Source: Burkholderiaceae bacterium (GTDB lineage: Bacteria; Pseudomonadota; Gammaproteobacteria; Burkholderiales; Burkholderiaceae). Taken from it: DNA of 23,356 nucleotides. The DNA lies in the NCBI GenBank assembly GCA_947371415.1, contig CANBPJ010000012.1, positions 1 through 23,356 on the forward strand, written 5' to 3'. The number at the start of each line of letters is the position of its first letter. Position 1 is the first letter of the stretch. Of the stretch, positions 1 to 8,789 are shown piece by piece. The position numbers were made by a program, and so were the translations under genes. The notes under the pieces were generated by a model. The model was not told the DNA's origin and ran no database searches. It was given only the letters and a program-made list of their open reading frames with translations.

Positions 1-1
1 A

Positions 2-8
2 AGGTGAG
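2..8 (+). promoter_or_regulatory. Shine-Dalgarno site deciding the sucA start
   Basis: The bases AGGTGAG resemble the anti-16S complement GGAGGTGA and lie about five bases before the ATG at 13. An in-frame GTG at 4 sits inside this element, so it is unlikely to be the start. The ATG at 13, or the one next to it at 16, is preferred. Confidence 0.6.
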
Positions 9-12
9 CATC

Positions 13-2868
13 ATGATGCAGGATCAAAGAGATAATTCCTATCTCTTCGGCGGAAACGCCCCCTACGTAGAGGAACTCTACGAATCCTACTTGCACGATC
101 CAGCTTCCGTAGCGGATCATTGGCGAGATTATTTCGATGGCGTGAAGCAAGTGCCTGCGGCAGATGGTTCCTCTCGAACTGATATTGCGCATGCCCCGAT
201 TGTTGCTTCATTTGCTGAGCGGGCTAAGCAAGGCCCCATTAGAACGGTTTCTGATTCAGCTGACTCTGAGATGGGGCGCAAACGCGTTGCCGTTCAGCAG
301 TTAATCGCCGCATACCGTAACGTCGGTAATCGCTGGGCCGATATTGATCCCTTAAAGCGCACAGAGCGCCCAGATATCCCTGAGCTGGATCCTGCGTTCT
401 ATGGCTTTACTGATGGCGATATGGATATCGTCTTCAACACCAGCAATACTTTCTTTGGCAAGACAGAAATGTCATTGCGGGACTTATTGCAGGCTTTGCG
501 TGAAACGTATTGCGGCAAGATTGGTGCCGAGTACATGTTTATTGCAGACCAGAAAATTAAAAAGTGGTGGCAAGAGAAATTAGAGTCGATTCGCTCAACC
601 CCCAGATTTAATGTGGACGAGAAACGCCAAATTCTGGATCGCGTTACCGCGGCTGAAGGTTTGGAGCGTTACCTCCAGGCCAAATATGTTGGGCAAAAAC
701 GTTTCTCACTCGAGGGTGGCGACAGCTTTATCCCTTGTATGGACGAGCTAGTTCGCGAAGCTGGCTCTAAGGGTGTTCAAGAGATTGTGATTGGCATGGC
801 CCATCGCGGCCGTTTGAATGTATTGGTTAACGTCCTGGGTAAGATGCCAACGGATTTGTTTGCTGAGTTTGAGCACAAGGGTCCAGAAACGCTGCCTGCG
901 GGCGACGTGAAGTATCACCAGGGTTTCTCAAGCGATATTTCTACCCCGGCTGGCCCTGTTCATTTGTCACTCGCATTTAATCCTTCCCATTTGGAAATTG
1001 TGAACCCAGTAGTAGAGGGCTCTGCACGCGCTCGTATGGAGCGTCGTGGCGATATGTTGGGTGAGCAAGTATTGCCAGTGCTGGTGCACGGTGATGCAGC
1101 GATTGCTGGACAAGGCGTAATGCAAGAAACTTTGGCGATGTCAGAGGTTCGTGGTTATTCCACTGGCGGCACAGTTCACATCGTGATTAATAACCAGATT
1201 GGCTTTACTACTTCAGATCCGCGCGACTTGCGTTCCAGCTTGTATTGCACCGACATCATGAAAGTTGTTGATGCCCCTGTATTGCACGTGAATGGTGATG
1301 ATCCTGAGGCGGTGGTGCTGGCCACCAAATTAGCCGTTGAGTTCCGTACCCAGTTCCACAAAGACGTTGCAATTGATATCGTTTGCTTCAGAAAGCTAGG
1401 CCATAATGAGCAAGATACGCCCGCAATGACTCAGCCTTTAATGTACAAAACAATTGCAGCTCATCCAGGCACGCGCAAACTGTATGCTGATAAGTTAGAA
1501 GCGCAAGGTGTATTGCCAGCTGGTACCGGTGATTTAATGGTGAAGGAGTATCGCGCTGCGATGGATGCTGGTAAGTCCACTTCTGATCCCGTTCTCAGCA
1601 ATTTCAAAGGCAAGTTTGCGGTAGATTGGTCTCCATTCTTAAATAAGAAGTGGACGGATGAGGCTGATACAGCGATTCCGTTGACAGAGTGGAAGCGTTT
1701 GGCTGAAAAGATTTCCACTATTCCTGAGGACTTCAAAGCCCATCCGCTCGTTGAAAAAGTTTACAAAGACCGCGCTGCAATGGGTCGCGGAGAGTCCAAT
1801 ATTGACTGGGGTATGGGTGAGCACATGGCTTTCGCATCCTTGGTAGCCAGCGGTTATCCAGTTCGTTTGTCTGGCGAGGATAGTGGTCGCGGCACCTTTA
1901 CCCATCGTCATGCGGTATTACATAATCAAAATCGCGAGAAATGGGATACCGGTACCTATATGCCACTCCGTCATGTGGCTAAAGATCAGGCTCCATTCCT
2001 TGTTATTGATTCAATCTTGTCTGAAGAGGCTGTGCTCGGTTTTGAGTATGGCTATGCTGCTGCCGAGCCAAATACATTGACGATTTGGGAAGCCCAGTTC
2101 GGCGACTTTGCGAACGGTGCCCAAGTGGTGATTGACCAATTTATTGCTTCTGGTGAAGTGAAGTGGGGTCGTGCAAACGGCTTGGTTATGATGTTGCCAC
2201 ATGGTTACGAAGGTCAGGGCCCAGAGCATTCATCTGCACGTTTGGAGCGTTTTATGCAGTTGTGTGCTGATACCAATATGCAGGTGATTCAGCCAACAAC
2301 AGCCTCACAGATCTTCCACGTATTGCGTCGTCAAATGATTCGCCAGTTCCGCAAGCCGCTGATCTTGATGACGCCTAAATCTTTATTGCGTAATAAAGAA
2401 GCTGCCTCTCCATTGACCGAGTTCACAAAGGGCGGCTTCCAAACGATTCTGCCAGAGCGCGATGAGGCCATTGAAGGCAAGAAGGTGACTCGTTTAGTAA
2501 TGTGTTCCGGCAAGGTCTATTACGACCTAGCTAAGATGCGTACAGAGAAAAAATTAGACGATGTTGCGATTATTCGTTTAGAGCAGCTGTATCCGTTCCC
2601 GCATAAAGCATTGAATGCCGAGTTGAAGAAGTATCCGAACTTGGAAGAGGTGGTGTGGTGTCAAGATGAGCCGCAAAACCAGGGAGCCTGGTTCTTTGTT
2701 CAGCATAATATTTTGGAGAATATGTCCGAAGGCATGAAGTTGGCATATGCAGGTCGACCAGCATCAGCTTCACCAGCATGCGGATACGCCCACCTCCATC
2801 AAGAACAACAGAAGTCCCTTCTTACTGCAGCATTCGCAAAACTTAAGGGTTATGTCATTACGAAGTAA
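13..2868 (+). CDS. sucA: 2-oxoglutarate dehydrogenase E1 component
   Basis: This is the thiamine-diphosphate E1 subunit of the 2-oxoglutarate dehydrogenase complex. It decarboxylates 2-oxoglutarate and passes the succinyl group to the lipoyl arm of SucB in the cytoplasm. The N-terminus carries the family signature NSYLFGGNAPYVEELYESYL. The ThDP/Mg-binding segment begins with GDAA at about residue 360 and continues to the NNQIGFTT stretch. The transketolase-like pyrimidine domain follows (SGEDSGRGTFTHRHAVLH near residue 620, then GYEGQGPEHSSARLERF). The product is 951 residues, close to the roughly 930 usual for the family. It heads the run sucA-sucB-lpd on one strand. The ATG at 13 is chosen because a GGTGAG ribosome site precedes it; the longer GTG start at 4 overlaps that site. 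The promoter is outside the window. Confidence 0.97.
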   Translation: MMQDQRDNSYLFGGNAPYVEELYESYLHDPASVADHWRDYFDGVKQVPAADGSSRTDIAHAPIVASFAERAKQGPIRTVSDSADSEMGRKRVAVQQLIAAYRNVGNRWADIDPLKRTERPDIPELDPAFYGFTDGDMDIVFNTSNTFFGKTEMSLRDLLQALRETYCGKIGAEYMFIADQKIKKWWQEKLESIRSTPRFNVDEKRQILDRVTAAEGLERYLQAKYVGQKRFSLEGGDSFIPCMDELVREAGSKGVQEIVIGMAHRGRLNVLVNVLGKMPTDLFAEFEHKGPETLPAGDVKYHQGFSSDISTPAGPVHLSLAFNPSHLEIVNPVVEGSARARMERRGDMLGEQVLPVLVHGDAAIAGQGVMQETLAMSEVRGYSTGGTVHIVINNQIGFTTSDPRDLRSSLYCTDIMKVVDAPVLHVNGDDPEAVVLATKLAVEFRTQFHKDVAIDIVCFRKLGHNEQDTPAMTQPLMYKTIAAHPGTRKLYADKLEAQGVLPAGTGDLMVKEYRAAMDAGKSTSDPVLSNFKGKFAVDWSPFLNKKWTDEADTAIPLTEWKRLAEKISTIPEDFKAHPLVEKVYKDRAAMGRGESNIDWGMGEHMAFASLVASGYPVRLSGEDSGRGTFTHRHAVLHNQNREKWDTGTYMPLRHVAKDQAPFLVIDSILSEEAVLGFEYGYAAAEPNTLTIWEAQFGDFANGAQVVIDQFIASGEVKWGRANGLVMMLPHGYEGQGPEHSSARLERFMQLCADTNMQVIQPTTASQIFHVLRRQMIRQFRKPLILMTPKSLLRNKEAASPLTEFTKGGFQTILPERDEAIEGKKVTRLVMCSGKVYYDLAKMRTEKKLDDVAIIRLEQLYPFPHKALNAELKKYPNLEEVVWCQDEPQNQGAWFFVQHNILENMSEGMKLAYAGRPASASPACGYAHLHQEQQKSLLTAAFAKLKGYVITK

Positions 2869-2911
2869 TCGTAGACATCACTCCATATAAAAACACTAAA
2901 TAGGATTAATC

Positions 2912-4114
2912 ATGGCTATTTTTGAAGTTAAAGTTCCCCAACTCTCCGAGTCAGTAGCTGAAGCTACTTTGTTGCAATGGAAAAAGAAAGTTGGCGATGC
3001 CGTTGGTCAAGATGAAATTTTGATCGAAATCGAAACAGACAAAGTGGTGTTGGAAGTTCCGGCACCATCTGCTGGCGTCATTACAGAGATCGTTGTTGCT
3101 GACGGCGGCACTGTTGTTGCTGAGCAGTTGATTGCAAAGATTGATAGTACTGCTGTTGCTGCTGCGCCTATAGCTGCCGCAACACCTGCGGCCGCTCCGG
3201 TCTCCGCTCCAGCTAAAGCTGCTCCTGCTGCTAAGGCATCAGGTGCCGCTGCCGCGCCTTCGGCAGCAAAAATTCTTGCTGAAAACAATATTAGCGCTGG
3301 ACAAATTGCCGGCTCTGGTCGTGATGGCCGCGTCACCAAAGGTGATGCACTGAACGCGGTTGCTGGCGGAGCAAAATCTGCTGCATTGCCAAGCGCACCA
3401 ATCCCAATGGGTGAGCGTCCAGAAGAGCGTGTACCAATGAGCCGCTTGCGTGCTCGTATTGCTGAGCGTTTGCTAGAGTCTCAGGCAAACAACGCCATCT
3501 TGACAACATTCAATGAAGTCAACATGGCTCCAGTAATCGCCATGCGTAACAAGTACAAAGATCAGTTTGAAAAAGTTCACGGTGTGAAGTTGGGTTTCAT
3601 GTCTTTCTTCGTGAAAGCTGCAACGCATGCATTGAAGAAGTTCCCATTGCTGAATGCTTCTGTAGATGGCAATGATATCGTTTATCACGGTTACTTTGAT
3701 ATTGGTATTGCAGTGAGCTCGCCACGTGGCTTGGTAGTCCCAATTCTGCGTGACGTTGATCAAATGAATTTGGCAGATATCGAGAAAAAGATTGCTGAGT
3801 TCGGCACTAAAGCGCGCGAAGGTAAATTGTCCTTAGAGGACTTAACTGGCGGTACATTCTCCATCTCGAACGGTGGCGTATTTGGATCCATGCTGTCTAC
3901 TCCAATTATCAATCCTCCGCAGTCAGCTATCTTGGGCATTCATGCAACCAAAGAGCGTGCTGTAGTTGAGAACGGTCAAATTGTGATTCGTCCAATTAAC
4001 TATCTAGCTTTGTCATATGACCATCGCATCATTGACGGTCGCGAAGCAGTGCTTGGTTTGGTTGCAATGAAGGATGCTTTAGAAGATCCCTCACGTCTCC
4101 TCCTTGATTTGTAA
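2912..4114 (+). CDS. sucB: Dihydrolipoyllysine succinyltransferase, E2 of 2-oxoglutarate dehydrogenase
   Basis: This is the E2 core of the 2-oxoglutarate dehydrogenase complex; it moves the succinyl group from lipoamide to CoA. Three domains are visible. The lipoyl domain (about residues 2-78) has the lipoylation lysine K44 in EIETDKVVLEVP. An Ala/Pro-rich flexible linker (about 82-116) leads to the peripheral-subunit-binding domain (about 116-150, with AAKILAENNIS and GSGRDGRVTKGD). The acyltransferase domain (about 170-400) ends with the catalytic YDHRIIDGREAV, giving H371 and D375. The 400-residue length is normal. A ribosome site AGGA lies a few bases before the ATG, and 43 bases separate it from sucA, so co-transcription with sucA and lpd is likely. 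The linker gives an alanine-rich antisense reading frame that I regard as a shadow. Confidence 0.97.
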   Translation: MAIFEVKVPQLSESVAEATLLQWKKKVGDAVGQDEILIEIETDKVVLEVPAPSAGVITEIVVADGGTVVAEQLIAKIDSTAVAAAPIAAATPAAAPVSAPAKAAPAAKASGAAAAPSAAKILAENNISAGQIAGSGRDGRVTKGDALNAVAGGAKSAALPSAPIPMGERPEERVPMSRLRARIAERLLESQANNAILTTFNEVNMAPVIAMRNKYKDQFEKVHGVKLGFMSFFVKAATHALKKFPLLNASVDGNDIVYHGYFDIGIAVSSPRGLVVPILRDVDQMNLADIEKKIAEFGTKAREGKLSLEDLTGGTFSISNGGVFGSMLSTPIINPPQSAILGIHATKERAVVENGQIVIRPINYLALSYDHRIIDGREAVLGLVAMKDALEDPSRLLLDL

Positions 4115-4125
4115 GAGAGAAGATC

Positions 4126-5562
4126 ATGAGTCAATCATTTGATGTATTAGTTATTGGTGGCGGCCCTGGTGGTTATATCGCTGCGATCCGTGCAGCACAA
4201 CTAGGCTTCAAGGTCGCTTGCGCAGAGTCGAATGCTTATGACGACCCAAAAGGTGAGCCACGCTTAGGTGGAACCTGCTTGAACGTGGGCTGCATTCCAT
4301 CAAAGGCCTTGCTTGCTTCATCCGAGGAATTTGAGAAGATTAGTCATCATGTGGCAGACCACGGCATTACTGTTGGCTCTGTAAAGTTGGATTCCAACAA
4401 AATGATCGCCCGTAAGGATGCGATTGTGACCAAGATGACTGCTGGTATTCAGTTTTTATTCCGTAAAAATAAAATTACCTTGCTAAAGGGGCATGCGTCT
4501 TTTGAAGGTAAGGGCGCTGACGGCTATCAAGTCAAGATTGACGGCAAAGACAAGGAAGTGGTTACGGCTAAAAACGTGATCATTGCTACCGGATCTAAAG
4601 CGCGTCACTTACCAGGCATTCCTGTTGATAACGTGCTGATTAGCGATAACGAAGGCGGCCTGAAGTTTGATTCGATTCCGAAAAAGCTAGGCGTAATTGG
4701 TGCTGGTGTGATTGGTTTGGAGTTAGGCTCTGTTTGGCGTCGTGTTGGTTCTGATGTCACTATTCTTGAAGCGCTTCCAACGTTCTTGGGCGCTTGTGAT
4801 CAAGGTATTGCTAAAGAAGCGCAAAAGATTTTCACCAAGCAGGGCCTCAAAATGAATATGGGCGTCAAGATTGGTGAAGTTAAAGCAGATAAAAAAGGTG
4901 TTGTTGTTAATTACACCGATAGCGAAGGTAAAGCCCAGAAATTAGAGTGTGATCGCCTAATCGTTTCTGTTGGTCGCGTGCCTAATACTGAGAAGTTAGG
5001 TCTTGATAATATTGGCCTCAAGGTAGATGAGCGGGGCTTTATTCCTATTGATGACCACACTTGTGCAACCGCTGCACCTGGCGTCTATGCAGTCGGTGAC
5101 GTAGTGCGTGGACCAATGTTGGCTCATAAAGCTGAAGATGAGGGCGTCTTAGTTGCAGAAACTATAGCCGGTCAAAAGCCCCACATCGATTACAACTGCA
5201 TTCCTTGGGTTATTTATACCGATCCTGAAATTGCTTGGGTTGGAAAAACTGAAGAGCAGCTGAAACAGGCTGGTATTTCTTACAAGGCAGGCCAGTTCCC
5301 ATTTGCTGCTAATGGCCGTGCCTTAGGTATGGACCGTGCTGATGGTTTTGTTAAGGTTTTGGCCGATGAAAAAACGGATGAAATCTTGGGTGTTCACATC
5401 ATCGGACCTAATGCTTCCGACTTAATTGCTGAGGCAGCCGTAGCAATGGAATTTAAAGCGGCGGCTGAAGATATTGCTCGTATCTGTCATCCACATCCAA
5501 GCTTATCGGAAGTGGTTCGCGAAGCCGCATTAGCGACGGATAAACGTGCATTAAACATGTAA
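4126..5562 (+). CDS. lpdA: Dihydrolipoyl dehydrogenase, E3
   Basis: This flavoprotein reoxidises dihydrolipoamide on SucB and reduces NAD+, completing the 2-oxoglutarate dehydrogenase cycle. The N-terminal FAD-binding glycine motif GGGPGGY lies at residues 11-17. The redox disulfide is C51/C56 in GGTCLNVGCIPSK. The NAD-binding Rossmann motif is GVIGAGVIGLELGSVW near residue 190. The second FAD contact is GVYAVGDVV near 320, and the active-site His-Glu pair lies in HPHPSLSE close to the C-terminus. The 478-residue length is typical. A good ribosome site (GAGAGAAG) lies between the sucB stop and this ATG, only 11 bases apart. The position after sucB suggests it is the E3 assigned to this complex, though E3 can be shared with pyruvate dehydrogenase. 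Confidence 0.97.
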   Translation: MSQSFDVLVIGGGPGGYIAAIRAAQLGFKVACAESNAYDDPKGEPRLGGTCLNVGCIPSKALLASSEEFEKISHHVADHGITVGSVKLDSNKMIARKDAIVTKMTAGIQFLFRKNKITLLKGHASFEGKGADGYQVKIDGKDKEVVTAKNVIIATGSKARHLPGIPVDNVLISDNEGGLKFDSIPKKLGVIGAGVIGLELGSVWRRVGSDVTILEALPTFLGACDQGIAKEAQKIFTKQGLKMNMGVKIGEVKADKKGVVVNYTDSEGKAQKLECDRLIVSVGRVPNTEKLGLDNIGLKVDERGFIPIDDHTCATAAPGVYAVGDVVRGPMLAHKAEDEGVLVAETIAGQKPHIDYNCIPWVIYTDPEIAWVGKTEEQLKQAGISYKAGQFPFAANGRALGMDRADGFVKVLADEKTDEILGVHIIGPNASDLIAEAAVAMEFKAAAEDIARICHPHPSLSEVVREAALATDKRALNM

Positions 5563-6666
5563 TTGAAAGCATTAGAGTATTACCATCAAGAGTTAAAGGC
5601 GCGCGGGTATCAAAGCGATCCCGCGCAGCTTGCTGCCATTGAGCGCTTACAGCGCTGCGAAGATGAGTGGATTGCTTATAAAGAAATTCGCAGTAGTGGC
5701 TTAAAAAAGAAACTCTTCAAACCCAAGTTGCCTCGGGGGGTCTATCTTTGGGGTGGTGTAGGTCGCGGCAAATCTTTTTTGATGGATTGCTTCTTTGCAG
5801 CATCCCCATTGGAAAAAAAGATCCGCATACATTTTCATGAGTTCATGCGAGAAGTGCACCGCGAGCTTCATGAGCTTTCTGGATTATCTGATCCGCTAGA
5901 TGAGCTCTCCAAAAGAATAGCTAAGCGCTACCGTCTAATTTGCTTTGATGAGTTTCATATCAATGATATTGCTGATGCGATGATTTTGTATCGCTTGCTA
6001 AGTGCGCTCTTCGAGGATCGCGTCCAGTTTGTAATGACGTCAAACTACCAACCTAGCCAGCTGTATCCCAATGGCTTGCATCGTGATCGCTTGCTTCCTG
6101 CAATCAAACTCCTGGAAGAGCAGCTCGATGTCATGAATGTTGATGCTGGTAATGATTATCGGCGCGTGCAGATGTCTCAAGTGGATGCTTATCTCACACC
6201 GGTCAATGCTCATACCCATGCAATTCTGATGCAAATGTTTCAGACTTTGATTGGGAACCAGAAGGAAACGGTCCGTCCCGTGTTGCGGATTGAATCTCGA
6301 GAGTTAAGGCCTCTCCACATGGCCGAAGGGGTGGTGTGGTTTGATTTCCAAACTCTGTGTTGTGGCCCAAGATCTCAAAATGACTATCTGGAGATTGCTA
6401 ATCAGTTTCATACGGTGATTCTGTCAGGAGTTCCCTATATGCCCCCCAGGATGACTAACGAAGCTCGGCGCTTTATTTGGCTCATTGATGTCCTTTATGA
6501 CCATAAAATCAAATTAATCATCTCTGCAGAGCTCTCTGCGGTCGATTTGTACACCGAAGGCCAAATTACTAGCGAGTTCTCTAGAACGGTATCCCGCTTA
6601 ATTGAGATGCAATCCCGTAACTACCTGGATGCACCTCGCCGGGTAGTTGACACCAGCTTGACCTAA
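5563..6666 (+). CDS. zapE: AFG1/ZapE-family AAA+ ATPase
   Basis: This is a P-loop ATPase of the AFG1/ZapE family, linked in E. coli to Z-ring dynamics and in mitochondria to protein quality control. Walker A is GGVGRGKS (residues 64-71), Walker B is ICFDE (126-130), and a sensor-type Asn follows in MTSNYQP (N161). The 367-residue length fits the family (E. coli ZapE is about 375). No signal peptide or membrane segment is visible, so it should be cytoplasmic. The only reasonable start is a TTG directly after the lpd stop codon; the next in-frame ATG lies beyond Walker A. No clear ribosome site is present, so translation probably depends on ribosomes terminating on lpd. Family assignment is firm; the cellular role is inferred from homologues. 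Confidence 0.93.
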   Translation: MKALEYYHQELKARGYQSDPAQLAAIERLQRCEDEWIAYKEIRSSGLKKKLFKPKLPRGVYLWGGVGRGKSFLMDCFFAASPLEKKIRIHFHEFMREVHRELHELSGLSDPLDELSKRIAKRYRLICFDEFHINDIADAMILYRLLSALFEDRVQFVMTSNYQPSQLYPNGLHRDRLLPAIKLLEEQLDVMNVDAGNDYRRVQMSQVDAYLTPVNAHTHAILMQMFQTLIGNQKETVRPVLRIESRELRPLHMAEGVVWFDFQTLCCGPRSQNDYLEIANQFHTVILSGVPYMPPRMTNEARRFIWLIDVLYDHKIKLIISAELSAVDLYTEGQITSEFSRTVSRLIEMQSRNYLDAPRRVVDTSLT

Positions 6667-6669
6667 AAT
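6664..6669 (+). promoter_or_regulatory. Candidate -10 element immediately before the PHP-domain gene
   Basis: The hexamer TAAAAT ends exactly six bases before the ATG at 6676, which would place the transcription start on or beside that ATG. A perfect TTGACA lies at 6647-6652, but only 11 bases upstream, too close for a normal sigma-70 pair with this hexamer. Paired with TAGGGT at 6669-6674 the spacing would be 16. Either reading implies almost no leader. Confidence 0.35.
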
Positions 6670-6675
6670 AGGGTC

Positions 6676-7524
6676 ATGATTAGCAATTCCAGCCTAAACG
6701 CAGATTTACATTGCCACTCCGTGGTTTCCGATGGGACCTTAACGCCTGAGCAGTTGGCAGAGCGCGCCTATGGCAATGGCGTCCGTTTGTGGTCGTTAAC
6801 TGATCACGACGAGTTAGGCGGTCAGGAGAGGGCCCGAATTGCAGCTAGCTTACTGGGGATGGATTATCTTTCTGGGGTTGAGATCTCTGTAACCTGGATG
6901 GGTCAGACCATTCATATTGTTGGCCTTGGAATTGATGCTGCCCACGCAGGAATTTTAGAGGGCTTGCGTCGCACCCGTGAAGGTCGCAGCAATCGCGCCA
7001 AGTTGATGGCCGAGCAATTATTGAAAGTGGGTATACCTGACGCCTACGAAGGTGCCCTTCATTTTGCTGGTAATCATGATTTAATCTCTCGCACACACTT
7101 TGCGCGCTTTTTAGTTGAGCAGGGCCTCTGTCGCGATACAGACCATGTGTTTAAAAACTATCTGGTTGAAGATAAGCCTGGTTATGTTCCGCACCTCTGG
7201 GCCTCATTAGATGATGCGGTGGCTTGGATCAAGGCGGCCGGTGGCGCCGCCGTTATTGCTCATCCTGGCCGGTATAAGTTAAATGCCATGCAAATGGATG
7301 AGCTCTATAAACATTTTAAAGAAATTGGTGGCATGGCCATTGAAGTGATCACTGGTAGCCATAGTCCTAGCCAATATCAAACCTATGGCAAGATTGCTCA
7401 GCACTATGGATTTTTGGCCTCTCGAGGATCTGATTTTCATGATCCAGAAGAGAGTTATATTGACCTTGGCACTTTGCCGCACCTGCCTGATCATTTAACT
7501 CCAGTATGGACGCTCTTTCATTAA
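6676..7524 (+). CDS. PHP-domain metal-dependent phosphoesterase (RNase AM/YciV-like)
   Basis: This is a PHP-fold hydrolase with a multi-metal site. Its ligand motifs are visible in order: DLHCHSVVSDG (H12, H14, D19), LTDHDELGG (D43, H44, D45), a glutamate in LSGVEIS, RTHFARF, VIAHPGRY and SRGSDFHDP near the C-terminus. The closest characterised relative is E. coli YciV (RNase AM/RnmA), a 3',5'-nucleotide bisphosphatase and 5'-3' exoribonuclease involved in 5S rRNA maturation. The 282-residue length fits. The ATG at 6676 begins shortly before the conserved DLHCH motif. It has no well-spaced ribosome site; an AGGG lies only two bases away. The fold is sure. The exact substrate is inferred from the family, and other PHP phosphatases remain possible. 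Confidence 0.85.
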   Translation: MISNSSLNADLHCHSVVSDGTLTPEQLAERAYGNGVRLWSLTDHDELGGQERARIAASLLGMDYLSGVEISVTWMGQTIHIVGLGIDAAHAGILEGLRRTREGRSNRAKLMAEQLLKVGIPDAYEGALHFAGNHDLISRTHFARFLVEQGLCRDTDHVFKNYLVEDKPGYVPHLWASLDDAVAWIKAAGGAAVIAHPGRYKLNAMQMDELYKHFKEIGGMAIEVITGSHSPSQYQTYGKIAQHYGFLASRGSDFHDPEESYIDLGTLPHLPDHLTPVWTLFH

Positions 7525-7530
7525 GCACTA

Positions 7531-7558
7531 TTTACACTTAACCCGTTTTAATTACCTT
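7531..7558 (+). promoter_or_regulatory. Weak candidate trpS promoter
   Basis: TTTACA at 7531-7536 matches the -35 consensus at five of six positions. A poor -10 candidate TACCTT lies 16 bases downstream at 7553-7558. It sits in the 52-base gap between the PHP gene and trpS. The -10 is weak, so this is tentative; trpS may instead be read through from upstream. Confidence 0.25.
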
Positions 7559-7576
7559 TAAAGAATACAGATCAAG

Positions 7577-8779
7577 ATGTTTGCAGAACGCGTTCTCTCT
7601 GGCATGCGACCAACTGGTAGTTTGCACCTCGGCCATTACCATGGCGTTTTAAAGAATTGGGTTCGCTTGCAGTCTGAGTATCCCTGCTACTTTTTTGTAG
7701 CAGACTGGCACGCCTTAACGACCCACTACGAAACCCCTGATGTAATCGAGCAATCGGTCTGGGATATGGTGATTGATTGGCTTGCATGCGGAGTGGATCC
7801 AAACCAGGCGACTTTATTTATTCAGAGCAAAGTGCCCGAGCATGCTGAACTATTCTTGTTGCTAGCCATGGGCACCCCTTTGGGCTGGCTTGAGCGCGTT
7901 CCTACATATAAAGATCAAATTGAAAAGCTTAAGGAAAAGGATCTACAAACCTATGGTTTCTTGGGTTACCCCTTGCTGCAAGCCGCTGACATTCTGATTT
8001 ATCGTGCGCAATTTGTGCCGGTAGGTGAAGATCAGGTTCCTCACGTAGAGATGACACGTGAAGTTGCGCGCCGCTTTAATTATCTCTACGGCCGTGAGCC
8101 CGGCTTTGAAGAGAAGGCGCTAGAGGCAGTTAAGAAACTAGGGAGTAAGCGTGCCAAGATGTACGCCGAGTTACGCGTAGCTTTTCAGGAGCGGGGTGAT
8201 GATGAGGCTTTGGAGCAAGCAAAAGCATTACTTCAGGAAGCGCAAAGTCTTTCCATGGCGGATCGCGAAAGACTATTTGGTTTCTTAGAGGGCGCTCGCA
8301 AAATTATTCTGCCAGAGCCACAAGCTTTGCTCACTTCTGCTTCACGTATGCCTGGTATTGATGGTCAAAAGATGTCAAAGTCCTATGGCAATACGATTAG
8401 CATTCGTGAAAAGCCGGAGGAAGTCATTCGCTCCATCCGCACTATGCCAACTGACCCTGCTCGTGTTCGTAGAACTGACCCGGGTGATCCCGCGCGCTGC
8501 CCAGTTTGGCAACTCCATGCCGTGTATTCCAATGAGGAGACTAAGGCTTGGGTTCAAAAAGAATGCCATTCAGCAGGTATTGGCTGTTTGGAGTGCAAGC
8601 AGCCTGTGATTGATGCTATTCTTGCCGAGCAACAGCCAATGTTTGAGCGTGCGCAGAAGTATTTAGACGACCCAAGTTTGCTGCGATCCATTATTGCTGA
8701 TGGTTGTGACAAGGCTCGCAAGGTTGCACAAGAAACCATGCGCGAGGTCCGTGAGTCTATGGGTCTAGCGTACGACTAA
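7577..8779 (+). CDS. trpS: Tryptophanyl-tRNA synthetase (long form)
   Basis: This class Ic aminoacyl-tRNA synthetase charges tRNA-Trp with tryptophan. The HIGH-type signature is HLGH (residues 17-20) after LSGMRPTGS. The KMSKS loop is KMSKS at 265-269. Between the Rossmann core (GYPLLQAADILIYRAQFVPVGEDQ) and the KMSKS loop lies a charged, helix-prone insertion at about residues 175-240 (EEKALEAVKKLGSKRAKM and LSMADRERLFGF). This explains the 400-residue length against about 334 in E. coli. Similar long forms are, to my knowledge, known in betaproteobacteria and some gammaproteobacteria, so this is a lineage feature. The ATG is placed by the conserved FAERVLSGMRPTG N-terminus; its ribosome site is weak. 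The next gene starts 10 bases after the stop. Confidence 0.96.
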   Translation: MFAERVLSGMRPTGSLHLGHYHGVLKNWVRLQSEYPCYFFVADWHALTTHYETPDVIEQSVWDMVIDWLACGVDPNQATLFIQSKVPEHAELFLLLAMGTPLGWLERVPTYKDQIEKLKEKDLQTYGFLGYPLLQAADILIYRAQFVPVGEDQVPHVEMTREVARRFNYLYGREPGFEEKALEAVKKLGSKRAKMYAELRVAFQERGDDEALEQAKALLQEAQSLSMADRERLFGFLEGARKIILPEPQALLTSASRMPGIDGQKMSKSYGNTISIREKPEEVIRSIRTMPTDPARVRRTDPGDPARCPVWQLHAVYSNEETKAWVQKECHSAGIGCLECKQPVIDAILAEQQPMFERAQKYLDDPSLLRSIIADGCDKARKVAQETMREVRESMGLAYD

Positions 8780-8789
8780 GGTCATTCAC

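Noticed and set aside
3007..3339. 110-residue Ala-rich reading frame on the - strand
   Set aside because: It is the mirror of the repetitive Ala/Pro linker of sucB, with no start signal or domain of its own.
6647..6669. Consensus TTGACA followed by TAAAAT before the PHP gene
   Set aside because: The 11-base spacer is too short for sigma-70, so I did not call this a matched pair. The -10 alone is kept as tentative.
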